Shown: one piece after another, positions 37,943 through 44,953 of the stretch
Layout: every line of letters starts with the position of its first letter
How positions within the stretch are numbered: the first letter of the stretch is position 1
Source of the DNA: Pseudomonas mucoides
GTDB taxonomy: Bacteria > Pseudomonadota > Gammaproteobacteria > Pseudomonadales > Pseudomonadaceae
Length of the DNA stretch: 64,000 bases
NCBI RefSeq assembly: GCF_015461845.1
Contig: NZ_JACOPW010000003.1
Location: forward strand, 248,001 to 312,000
Direction of reading: 5' to 3'
Translations under genes and position numbers: made by a program
Notes under the pieces: generated by a model
What the model was told of the DNA's origin: nothing
The model's input: only the letters and a program-made list of their open reading frames with translations
The model's database searches: none

Positions 37943-38755
37943 TCAGCTCTGACAGCGAGGGCAAAAGACGCTGGCGCGCTGCCCGAGTTTCACATCCCGC
38001 AGCTCCGTGCCGCAGACCTTGCAGGGCTCATGGCCCCGGCCATACACGAACAGTTCCTGCTGGAAGTAACCCGGCTGGCCGTCACCGCCGATAAAGTCGC
38101 GCAACGTGGTGCCGCCGCGCTCGATGGCGGCGGCGAGGATGCGTTTGATCTCGATCGCCAGTTTCAAATAACGCGCCCGGGAAATGCTCTTGGCTTCGCG
38201 GCGCGGATCAATGCCGGCGGCGAACAGCGCTTCGGTCGCATAGATATTGCCAACGCCCACCACCACGGCGTTATCCATGATGAACGGCTTGACCGCCATG
38301 GAGCGTCCGCGAGACTGCTGGAACAGGCGCTCGCCATCGAACAGGTCGGTCAATGGCTCAGGCCCGAGGCGAATCAGTAATTCGTGGTTGAGCGGGTCAA
38401 GGCTCCAGAGCATCGCGCCAAACCGTCGCGGATCGGTGTAACGCAGTGCCAGGCCGGATTCCAGCTCGATGTCCACATGCTCATGCTTGGCCGCCGGCAG
38501 GCCGGCTTCCACCAGCCGCAAATTCCCAGACATGCCCAAATGGCTGATCAACGTGCCGACTTCGGCATTGATCAACAGGTACTTGGCGCGCCGTTCCACC
38601 AGCACGATGCGCTGCCCGGACAACCGCACATCAAGGTCTTCGGGAATCGGCCAGCGCAGCCGCCGGTCACGCACGATCACCCGGCTGACCCGTTGGCCTT
38701 CCAGGTGCGGCGCAATTCCGCGGCGGGTGGTTTCGACTTCCGGCAGTTCAGGCAT
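37943..38755 (-). CDS. mutM: Formamidopyrimidine-DNA glycosylase
   Basis: A 270-residue base-excision enzyme removing 8-oxoguanine and related lesions. The mature N-terminus [12 protein letters not shown] carries the catalytic Pro2 and Glu3. The C-terminal zinc finger has four cysteines (CKVCGTELR and CPRCQS). The HhH region with [20 protein letters not shown] is intact. The symbol is secure. It is transcribed leftward, 28 bases from the HDOD gene. Confidence 0.97.
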   Translation of the reverse strand: MPELPEVETTRRGIAPHLEGQRVSRVIVRDRRLRWPIPEDLDVRLSGQRIVLVERRAKYLLINAEVGTLISHLGMSGNLRLVEAGLPAAKHEHVDIELESGLALRYTDPRRFGAMLWSLDPLNHELLIRLGPEPLTDLFDGERLFQQSRGRSMAVKPFIMDNAVVVGVGNIYATEALFAAGIDPRREAKSISRARYLKLAIEIKRILAAAIERGGTTLRDFIGGDGQPGYFQQELFVYGRGHEPCKVCGTELRDVKLGQRASVFCPRCQS

Positions 38756-38783
38756 GGTGCACTCGAATCAGGCTATCCGGCTC

Positions 38784-39653
38784 TCAGCGATGAGCGCCAA
38801 GGTCGCGAATGGTTTGCTTGAGCGTCTCGAAGTCGTAATCCGAGAGGCCGACATAGTCGAGCACCAGAGGCCCGATGCTGTTCCATTCGTGGTCTTCGTT
38901 CTGGTTGCCCAGCACTCGATAGGACGCACAAATGTGTTCGGCCATCTTGAGGATCGCCAGCAGGTTCTTGAGCTGGGCATTGCGCGACGACTCATCGCTG
39001 AAAATCGCCAACGCGTTGTGGTGATTGGCGATTGCGGCGGTTACGTGGTCCGGCAGGCGCCAGGATTTGGCGGTGTAATAACCGACCACGGCGTGGTTGG
39101 TGTTGAACACGCGGTTCTCGGTGTCCACCACCCGGCATTCGGCGCTGGCGTTGGCATATGCCTCTTCCAGAACCGTCATGTAGTTGGGGAAACGCTGCAG
39201 CATCAGCGGCACACCGCAATCGTGGAACAGGCCCAGCGCGTACGCTTCGTCGCCGGCCTGGGCACCAATGCGCTTGGCCAGCGTCAGGCAGGTCATTGCC
39301 ACATCCTGAGCCGTGTCCCAGAAGCGGTTCAAGGTGACGATGGTGTCGTCATTCATCTCGCCCTTGATCGACTGGGCGTTGATCAGGTTGATGATTGAAC
39401 GGCTGCCCAGCAGGTTCACCGCCCGCTGGATCGAAGCAATCTTGTTGCTCAAGCCGTAATACGGCGAGTTGACGATCTTCAGCAAGGCGCCAGAAAGGCC
39501 CGGGTCTTGGGAGATCAGCTTCGCGATCACTTCCAGGTCCGGGTCGGGCATGTACTGCTCCATCTGCAAATCCACCATGATTTGCGGCTGGGCGGGCACG
39601 CTGATGCCTTGCAGGGACTGTTGGATCTGTTCGGTAGTCAGCTCTTGGGACAT
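38784..39653 (-). CDS. HDOD domain protein
   Basis: A 289-residue protein filled by an HDOD domain (about residues 20-215) with ISQDPGLSGALLKIVNSPYY, ASIQRAVNLLGSRSIINLI and FHDCGVPLML. HDOD proteins are HD-related domains without the full metal set and often act in signalling or stress regulation; no output domain is attached here. It is read ahead of mutM on the same strand. The target is unknown. Confidence 0.88.
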   Translation of the reverse strand: MSQELTTEQIQQSLQGISVPAQPQIMVDLQMEQYMPDPDLEVIAKLISQDPGLSGALLKIVNSPYYGLSNKIASIQRAVNLLGSRSIINLINAQSIKGEMNDDTIVTLNRFWDTAQDVAMTCLTLAKRIGAQAGDEAYALGLFHDCGVPLMLQRFPNYMTVLEEAYANASAECRVVDTENRVFNTNHAVVGYYTAKSWRLPDHVTAAIANHHNALAIFSDESSRNAQLKNLLAILKMAEHICASYRVLGNQNEDHEWNSIGPLVLDYVGLSDYDFETLKQTIRDLGAHR

Positions 39654-39828
39654 AAGTACACACTCTGGGCCAGGCGCAGATTCTAGCTTCTAAAAGTTGG
39701 ATCCGACACCTTGGAGGGCGCATCTGCTGAAGTTTCATCTTTGGCGCGACCTTCACCGCATGTCCATCCACCAAACCGTGGCCTTGCGCAACACGCTATA
39801 CTCCCGCTCTTTTTTCCGGAGCGACGTC

Positions 39829-41025
39829 ATGTCCCTGCCTAGCCTGCGCCTCAAAGCCAACGCCGACCGTCGCCTGCGAAACGGCCACTTGTGGGTCTAC
39901 AGCAACGAAATCGATGTCGCCGCCACCCCATTGCACGGCTTCAAGGCCGGTGATCAGGCGATCCTCGAAGCCGCCGGCGGCAAACCGCTGGGCATTGTTG
40001 CCATGAGCCCGAACAACCTGATCTGCGCCCGCCTGCTGTCGCGCGACATCAAGTTGCCGCTGGACAAGTCGTTGCTCGTCCACCGTATCAACGTCGCCCT
40101 GTCGCTGCGCGATCGCCTGTTTGACAAGCCGTTCTATCGCCTGGTCTACGGCGATTCCGACCTGCTGCCAGGCCTGGTGGTCGACCGTTTTGGCGACATC
40201 CTCGTGGTGCAGATCGCCTCGGCGACCATGGAAGCCCATAAAGAAGACGTGATCGCCGCGTTGACCCAAGTGCTCAAGCCAAGCGGCATTCTGTTCAAGA
40301 ACGACTCCGCCGCCCGTGATGCGGAAGGCCTCAACCGCTACGTCGAAACCGTGTTCGGCCTGGTGCCGGAGTGGGTAGCGCTGGAAGAAAACGGCGTGAA
40401 ATTCGAAGCACCGGTCATGCAAGGCCAGAAAACCGGCTGGTTCTACGACCACCGCATGAACCGTGCACGCCTGGCCCCGTATGCCAAAGGCAAACGCGTA
40501 CTGGACCTGTACAGCTACATCGGTGGCTGGGGTGTCCAAGCGGCCGCCTTCGGCGCCAGTGAAGTGTTCTGCGTCGACGCGTCGGCCTTCGCCCTCGACG
40601 GCGTCGAGCGTAACGCCGCGCTGAACGGTTTCGCCGACAAAATGACCTGCATTGAAGGCGACGTGTTCGAAGCCCTCAAAGAGCTGAAAGCCAGCGAAGA
40701 ACGTTTCGACGTGATCGTGGCCGACCCGCCGGCGTTCATCAAACGCAAGAAAGACATGAAGAACGGCGAAGGCGCCTACCGTCGCCTGAACGAGCAAGCC
40801 ATGCGCCTGCTCAGCAAAGACGGCATCCTGGTGAGCGCTTCGTGCTCGATGCACCTGCCCGAAGATGACCTGCAAAACATCCTGCTGACCAGCGCGCGTC
40901 ACCTGGACCGCAACATCCAGTTGCTGGAGCGCGGCGCTCAGGGCCCGGACCACCCGGTTCACCCGGCCATCGCTGAAACCCGCTACATCAAGAGCATCAC
41001 CTGCCGCCTGCTGCCAAACAGCTGA
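39829..41025 (+). CDS. rlmI: Class I SAM-dependent rRNA methyltransferase (RlmI-like)
   Basis: A 398-residue protein with an N-terminal PUA domain (RLRNGHLWVYSNEID) and a C-terminal Rossmann methyltransferase. It carries FYDHRMNRARLAPYAKGKRV, LDLYSYIGGWGVQAAAFGA and VIVADPPAFIK, and a catalytic-type Cys in LVSASCSMHLP. RlmI methylates C1962 of 23S rRNA in E. coli; the exact target here is inferred. Upstream in-frame codons to 39697 were rejected because the ATG at 39829 follows CCGGAGCG. Confidence 0.87.
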   Translation: MSLPSLRLKANADRRLRNGHLWVYSNEIDVAATPLHGFKAGDQAILEAAGGKPLGIVAMSPNNLICARLLSRDIKLPLDKSLLVHRINVALSLRDRLFDKPFYRLVYGDSDLLPGLVVDRFGDILVVQIASATMEAHKEDVIAALTQVLKPSGILFKNDSAARDAEGLNRYVETVFGLVPEWVALEENGVKFEAPVMQGQKTGWFYDHRMNRARLAPYAKGKRVLDLYSYIGGWGVQAAAFGASEVFCVDASAFALDGVERNAALNGFADKMTCIEGDVFEALKELKASEERFDVIVADPPAFIKRKKDMKNGEGAYRRLNEQAMRLLSKDGILVSASCSMHLPEDDLQNILLTSARHLDRNIQLLERGAQGPDHPVHPAIAETRYIKSITCRLLPNS

Positions 41026-41040
41026 TCACGCCGGTTTGAC

Positions 41041-41060
41041 GGGGAGCCCATCGGCTCCCC
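41041..41060 (+). terminator. Rho-independent terminator after rlmI
   Basis: GGGGAGCC (41041-41048) and GGCTCCCC (41053-41060) pair perfectly around CATC, followed by GTTCTATT. It isolates the downstream peptide operon from rlmI. Confidence 0.8.
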
Positions 41061-41226
41061 GTTCTATTACTCGATATTAATTTCTACAACTTCCTACACT
41101 TGCAATCCTTGCGACTTGCAGGACATTTCTCTGTGCTTTGCACTTTGGAGAATATGCCTTACAAAATTCAGGTGTCATTTCGATTGATCCGACAGAATAA
41201 CTAGAACATTCCTACTCAATCTCTCC

Positions 41227-41276
41227 TTGATAAGAATTCATTACCAACTATGATTGAGTTGTCACATTGAAGTGAC
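41227..41276 (+). promoter_or_regulatory. Promoter and possible operator of the small-peptide operon
   Basis: TTGATA (41227-41232), a 16-base spacer and TATGAT (41249-41254) make a near-consensus sigma-70 promoter, predicting a start near 41261. An inverted repeat GTCAC (41261-41265), 6 bases, GTGAC (41272-41276) begins at that point and could bind a repressor. The 180 bases upstream are AT-rich and contain no other recognisable signal. Confidence 0.65.
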
Positions 41277-41306
41277 GCTCATTATCAATGACAAGGAGTT
41301 ACAAAC

Positions 41307-41378
41307 ATGAAAGCAATTACTCTGGAAGCAAACACCATCGCCAACCTGGCTTTTCTGGTTGCGCCGAAAGCCCGCTAA
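41307..41378 (+). CDS. 23-residue peptide, candidate precursor of a modified peptide
   Basis: A 24-codon frame encoding 23 residues. It begins MKAITLEANT and closes with VAPKAR, and has a hydrophobic middle (IANLAFLV). AAGGAG lies eight bases before the ATG and a near-consensus promoter lies about 50 bases upstream, so expression is very plausible despite the size. It lacks Cys and Ser and has two Thr, two Lys, one Arg, one Glu and one Phe. I recognise no family. It is separated by a hairpin from a SagB-type dehydrogenase, an AurF-like oxygenase and an exporter, which suggests it is the substrate of those enzymes. The alternative is a regulatory leader peptide. Confidence 0.65.
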   Translation: MKAITLEANTIANLAFLVAPKAR

Positions 41379-41388
41379 GTAAATGAAG

Positions 41389-41414
41389 CGCTGGGGAGTG
41401 CCGGCTACCCAGCG
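41389..41414 (+). terminator. Hairpin between the peptide gene and the SagB-type gene
   Basis: CGCTGGG (41389-41395) and CCCAGCG (41408-41414) form a 7-bp stem with a 12-base loop, followed by TTCTCT. A partial terminator here would give more peptide transcript than enzyme transcript, as in many bacteriocin and RiPP operons. Confidence 0.6.
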
Positions 41415-41449
41415 TTCTCTAAGAAAAACCCCAGAGTGAACCGCCCATC

Positions 41450-42529
41450 ATGCAGATAAACCCTTATCTCTTCATACTTCCGCGCACGCCCGATCAAATA
41501 GTATGGGATTATAAAAATCACAAACAGTACGAACTGGATCTTGACTATTCAACCCGACTGGCAGAACTGACCAACAACCCGAACAAGTTCAATCACAACA
41601 ACAGTATAGACACCCAACTTCTCGAAGCAGGAATACTCACAACATCACCCCCCACTCATATTGAATGGGGCTGGGATGATCTGTCGAAAATATTCCATAT
41701 CGGCACCAAGAACATCCCTTGCCAACATACCCCACAAGATATTCATGAATGGTCCAGAGAATATCTGAACCATTGCAGCGAAGTACTGGCCACACCGCCC
41801 CCGGACACCCGTCTGGCGGAACGTCTGGCAGACGAAAAGATTTCATTGCCGAAACCTGGATGCCTGCCGCAAAGCACTCTGGCAAATACCCTGATTGACC
41901 GAAAAACCTGCCGAACCTTCACCGGCGAGCCCCTCTCACTCGAAGCGGTCAGCACGTTGCTCTACTTGTCCCTCGGTTACTTGCGAGAACGTGAGGACGA
42001 CGTCGACGAAAGCATCGCCGAAGGACTTGGCGCCCGCCGCACCAGCCCCTCCGGGGGTGGGCTAAACGCCTGTGAAGGCTTCCTGCTCGTACAAAACGTC
42101 AGCGGCCTGAAACCTGGGCTCTATGCCTACCATCCAAGCGAACATGCGTTGAGCTTCGTCAACCCGCTGCCAGGTCGACCGCTGGGGCAACTGCTGTGCG
42201 GGCAACACTTCATCAATAACCTGCCGGTGGGCCTGTTCATCACCAGTCGATTCGACAAACTGTGGTGGAAATATGAACACTCACGCGCCTATCGAATGGC
42301 CTACGTTGAAGCCGGGCATATTTCCCAGACCTTTCAGTTGGTGGCCACCTCGCTCGGCTTTAACACCTGGCTGACCGGCGCCCTGACCGATGATCAGGTC
42401 GAGACGCTGCTCGGCCTCAATGACAGCGCAGAACAGCCTTTGTTTTTTGTCGGTTGCGGCAACAGCGACGGGGACGTGCTGTGCAAGGAACTGAAAACGT
42501 TGCTGAACCGAAAGGCCCCGCAATCATGA
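41450..42529 (+). CDS. SagB-type FMN-dependent dehydrogenase (nitroreductase fold)
   Basis: A 359-residue protein. The C-terminal ~215 residues are a nitroreductase/SagB fold: DRKTCRTFTGEPLSLEAVST at about 150-169, the flavin-binding RRTSPSGGGLNACEGFLLV at about 196-214 and AYVEAGHISQTFQLVATSLG at about 284-303. The N-terminal ~140 residues (NPYLFILPRTPDQIVWDY onward) resemble the N-terminal region of TOMM-type dehydrogenases, which may contact a peptide. SagB enzymes oxidise azolines to azoles, but no YcaO cyclase is present here. The first third is AT-richer than neighbouring genes. The next gene overlaps by four bases. Confidence 0.85.
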   Translation: MQINPYLFILPRTPDQIVWDYKNHKQYELDLDYSTRLAELTNNPNKFNHNNSIDTQLLEAGILTTSPPTHIEWGWDDLSKIFHIGTKNIPCQHTPQDIHEWSREYLNHCSEVLATPPPDTRLAERLADEKISLPKPGCLPQSTLANTLIDRKTCRTFTGEPLSLEAVSTLLYLSLGYLREREDDVDESIAEGLGARRTSPSGGGLNACEGFLLVQNVSGLKPGLYAYHPSEHALSFVNPLPGRPLGQLLCGQHFINNLPVGLFITSRFDKLWWKYEHSRAYRMAYVEAGHISQTFQLVATSLGFNTWLTGALTDDQVETLLGLNDSAEQPLFFVGCGNSDGDVLCKELKTLLNRKAPQS

Positions 42530-43503
42530 CCGACACCCGCCTTGAACAGGCAACACTTCCCACTGGCTGGGCCGATCGCTTTACCCTCGGCGACTGGGAT
42601 AACCGCGCCGCGGTGCGAACCAGCAAACACACCTATTTATTGCCGCCCGATATTGAACAGCAACTGGAAACCCGGCATTGGTTCCCGCCCGCCTTCCTGC
42701 CGTATTTGAACCACCCGGCCGTCAAAGACGAGGGCCGGGCGATCACTCATCGACTGCCGGCCAATCATCTGGTGTATTTCCTCGACTACACCACCTTGCT
42801 CGAACACCGTATCGTTAATCGATCTGTCGAAACCATCGTCCATGACGAACTCGGTGTGAGCATTCCCCCGCGGATGAAAAACGCTGCGCTGCAGCTCTAC
42901 ACCGACGAGGGCTATCACGCCCTCTTTTCCAATGGCCTCGCCGAGCAGATTGCCGCGTTCTACGGCATGTTCGATCGGCCCGTCATGCCGCAGCGAATCA
43001 CCCGGCTGCACGCCCTGCTCGAGCGCACACCTGACAAGCACAAGCCGCTGGCCTGGTTCCTCACCGGTTTCGTCTCCGAGACAATCATCGCCAAGGATCT
43101 GCTCGACATCTGTCGCGATGCGTTGGTGGACGGCGTTCAGGAAATGCTCAGGGACCACCTCGCCGACGAGGCGCGACACAGTCGCTATTTCTGCGAAGTG
43201 TTCCATTATCTGTGGCTGCACCTGACCAGCGCCCAACGCCTGTTCTGCGCGGGTCTGCTCCCGGAGCTCATTCGGGTTTTCTTTGAGATCGATGAGCATT
43301 GGCTGAGGGCAAGCTTTCGCGGTGTCGGCCTCAGGGAGACAGTCTGCCTGGAAATCACTGAAGGACTGTCCGATGCGCATGCCACTCTGCAACGGACCCG
43401 TTCGGGCGCCAGCGCGACCCTGAGCGCCCTGAAAAACGCCGGGTTCTTCGACCTGCCTTACAACCGGAAACTCTTCACCAAAGCCGGGCTTCTTGATGAA
43501 TAG
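42526..43503 (+). CDS. AurF-like diiron oxygenase
   Basis: A 325-residue helical ferritin-like protein. All seven metal ligands expected from AurF can be placed with near-identical spacing: Glu93 (LLEHR), Glu128 and His131 (DEGYH), Glu185 (VSETII), then His211, Glu215 and His218 (DHLADEARHS). AurF-family enzymes oxidise amines to hydroxylamines or nitro groups, and some relatives act on carbon. It overlaps the SagB-type gene (ATGA) and the MFS gene (8 bases), so the three are translated together. The substrate is unknown; a side chain or terminus of the upstream peptide is my inference. Confidence 0.82.
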   Translation: MTDTRLEQATLPTGWADRFTLGDWDNRAAVRTSKHTYLLPPDIEQQLETRHWFPPAFLPYLNHPAVKDEGRAITHRLPANHLVYFLDYTTLLEHRIVNRSVETIVHDELGVSIPPRMKNAALQLYTDEGYHALFSNGLAEQIAAFYGMFDRPVMPQRITRLHALLERTPDKHKPLAWFLTGFVSETIIAKDLLDICRDALVDGVQEMLRDHLADEARHSRYFCEVFHYLWLHLTSAQRLFCAGLLPELIRVFFEIDEHWLRASFRGVGLRETVCLEITEGLSDAHATLQRTRSGASATLSALKNAGFFDLPYNRKLFTKAGLLDE

Positions 43504-44680
43504 TGTTATCGACGCAACCCAGGTCAAAGAAAGCCGGGCCATGGTCATTCTGTTGATGGCCATGACGCTGCTTGCTGTTTTCCCCCTCGACGTCGTGCTT
43601 CCTTCCTTTCCCGCGCTCTCCGACCACTTCCGCACTACGCCTGTCGATATAGCGTTGTCCGTCAGCCTCTTTGCCATCGGCCTGGCGTTTTCACTGCTGC
43701 TGATCGGGCCGCTGTCCGACAGGTTCGGCCGCAAAAAACTGCTGCTAGGGGGAATTGCTCTGGCTGCCCTGGGTGCAACAGGTTGTCTGCTCGTCAGCGA
43801 TTACGCCTGGTTTCTGTTCTTTCGCGTTATACAGGCGATGGGCTGCGGGTCGTTTGCCTTGTCACAGGCACTGGTCCAGGACCTGTTCTTCGGCCGCGAA
43901 CTGGAACGACTGCGAATCTGGATGGCAACCGCCGGCGGGATATTCATTTCCAGTTCGCCGCTGATCGGCACCTGGCTACAGTTGCATGTGGGCTGGCAGG
44001 GCAGTTTTTATGTGTTCATCGGCCTGGCCATTATTGTCTGGTTGAGGTCCTGCTTCCTGCTGAAAGAAAGCCGTAGCAGTGTTCCATCGCCCCGGCGAAT
44101 CTTCGGCGCTTATTGGCTGCTGCTTGGCGACATCCGCTTTACGGGTTACTGGCTGATATCCGGTCTCGCCTTCGCCTGCCATTTCTCGTTCATTGTCATT
44201 TCCCCACTCCTGTTCATGGAGCACCTGAAGCTTTCCGCCTATCAGTTCGCCTGGGCGCTGTTGCTGTACGGCGTCGCGTATGTGGTCGGCGGAATTATCG
44301 CCAGCCTCCTGCATCGCCATATGGAGGGCGACAGGCAAATCAATATCGGCTTGGGCCTGATTGCCCTCTCGGGCCTGGTGATGCCATGGCTGGTCTGGCA
44401 GTTTGGCCTGTCCGCCGCCACGGTGCTGATTCCCATGCTGATCTGTACTGCCGGCACCACCATTTGCCGCCCCATCGCCAACTCCAGGGCGATGAGCCTC
44501 TACCCCCAATACGCGGGTACCGCGACCTCGGCCGGCAGCCTGCTGATTTTCATGTGTGGCGGCTTGATCAGCGCCGTGATCAACCTGGCCAGCGCCTACC
44601 TGACCACGGCCCTGGCCGTGTGCTTTTTGATTTTGAGTGCGGTGGGTATCGGCCTGAACGCCCTGATCAGTCGCCGCTAA
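43496..44680 (+). CDS. MFS drug-type exporter (Bcr/CflA-like)
   Basis: A 394-residue, 12-helix transporter. The N-terminal loop signature GPLSDRFGRKKLLLGG lies between helices 2 and 3 and motif C-like GGIFISSSPLIGTWL in helix 5, both typical of drug:H+ antiporters of the Bcr/CflA group. As the last gene of the coupled operon it probably exports the finished product, or gives immunity. The ATG at 43496 was preferred over a TTG one codon earlier. Its start overlaps the oxygenase stop. Confidence 0.88.
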   Translation: MNSVIDATQVKESRAMVILLMAMTLLAVFPLDVVLPSFPALSDHFRTTPVDIALSVSLFAIGLAFSLLLIGPLSDRFGRKKLLLGGIALAALGATGCLLVSDYAWFLFFRVIQAMGCGSFALSQALVQDLFFGRELERLRIWMATAGGIFISSSPLIGTWLQLHVGWQGSFYVFIGLAIIVWLRSCFLLKESRSSVPSPRRIFGAYWLLLGDIRFTGYWLISGLAFACHFSFIVISPLLFMEHLKLSAYQFAWALLLYGVAYVVGGIIASLLHRHMEGDRQINIGLGLIALSGLVMPWLVWQFGLSAATVLIPMLICTAGTTICRPIANSRAMSLYPQYAGTATSAGSLLIFMCGGLISAVINLASAYLTTALAVCFLILSAVGIGLNALISRR

Positions 44681-44697
44681 CTGCGCATCAGGGCAAC

Positions 44698-44763
44698 ATG
44701 CCGACAACCCTGTCCACACGTCTTGTCAGCACTATCTCCAAAGCGGCAGCCATTCCCTCCTGA
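44698..44763 (+). CDS. Possible 21-residue peptide after the exporter
   Basis: A 22-codon frame starts MPTTLSTRLV and is rich in Ser, Thr and Ala. AGGG lies only four bases before its ATG. It follows the MFS stop by 17 bases and could be a second small product of the operon or chance. The rest of the 273-base spacer before ilvD shows no gene; it should hold the ilvD promoter. Confidence 0.25.
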   Translation: MPTTLSTRLVSTISKAAAIPS

Positions 44764-44953
44764 CGCCAGCCGTGTAGAATCGCGACATTCATCGCCAGTC
44801 ATCCCCCGGCGGGTTTATGAGCTCAAGCTGAAGCGCGCGGCGATCCCGCAAAGTTATCGGCAACTTCCGGACACACGGCCATTTCTGAGTGTTCCAGACG
44901 TCAATAGAAGCTCACTTCCCTTTTGATAACTGATTAACCGCCCGGAGTGCTTC

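Noticed and set aside
41268..41286. Possible Fur box upstream of the peptide gene (minus strand GATAATGA)
   Set aside because: Only about 12 of 19 positions fit the Fur consensus and it lies downstream of the predicted start; too weak to claim.
41450..42529. Assigning the island to thiazole/oxazole (TOMM) bacteriocins because of SagB
   Set aside because: No YcaO or E1-like partner is nearby and the peptide has no Cys or Ser.
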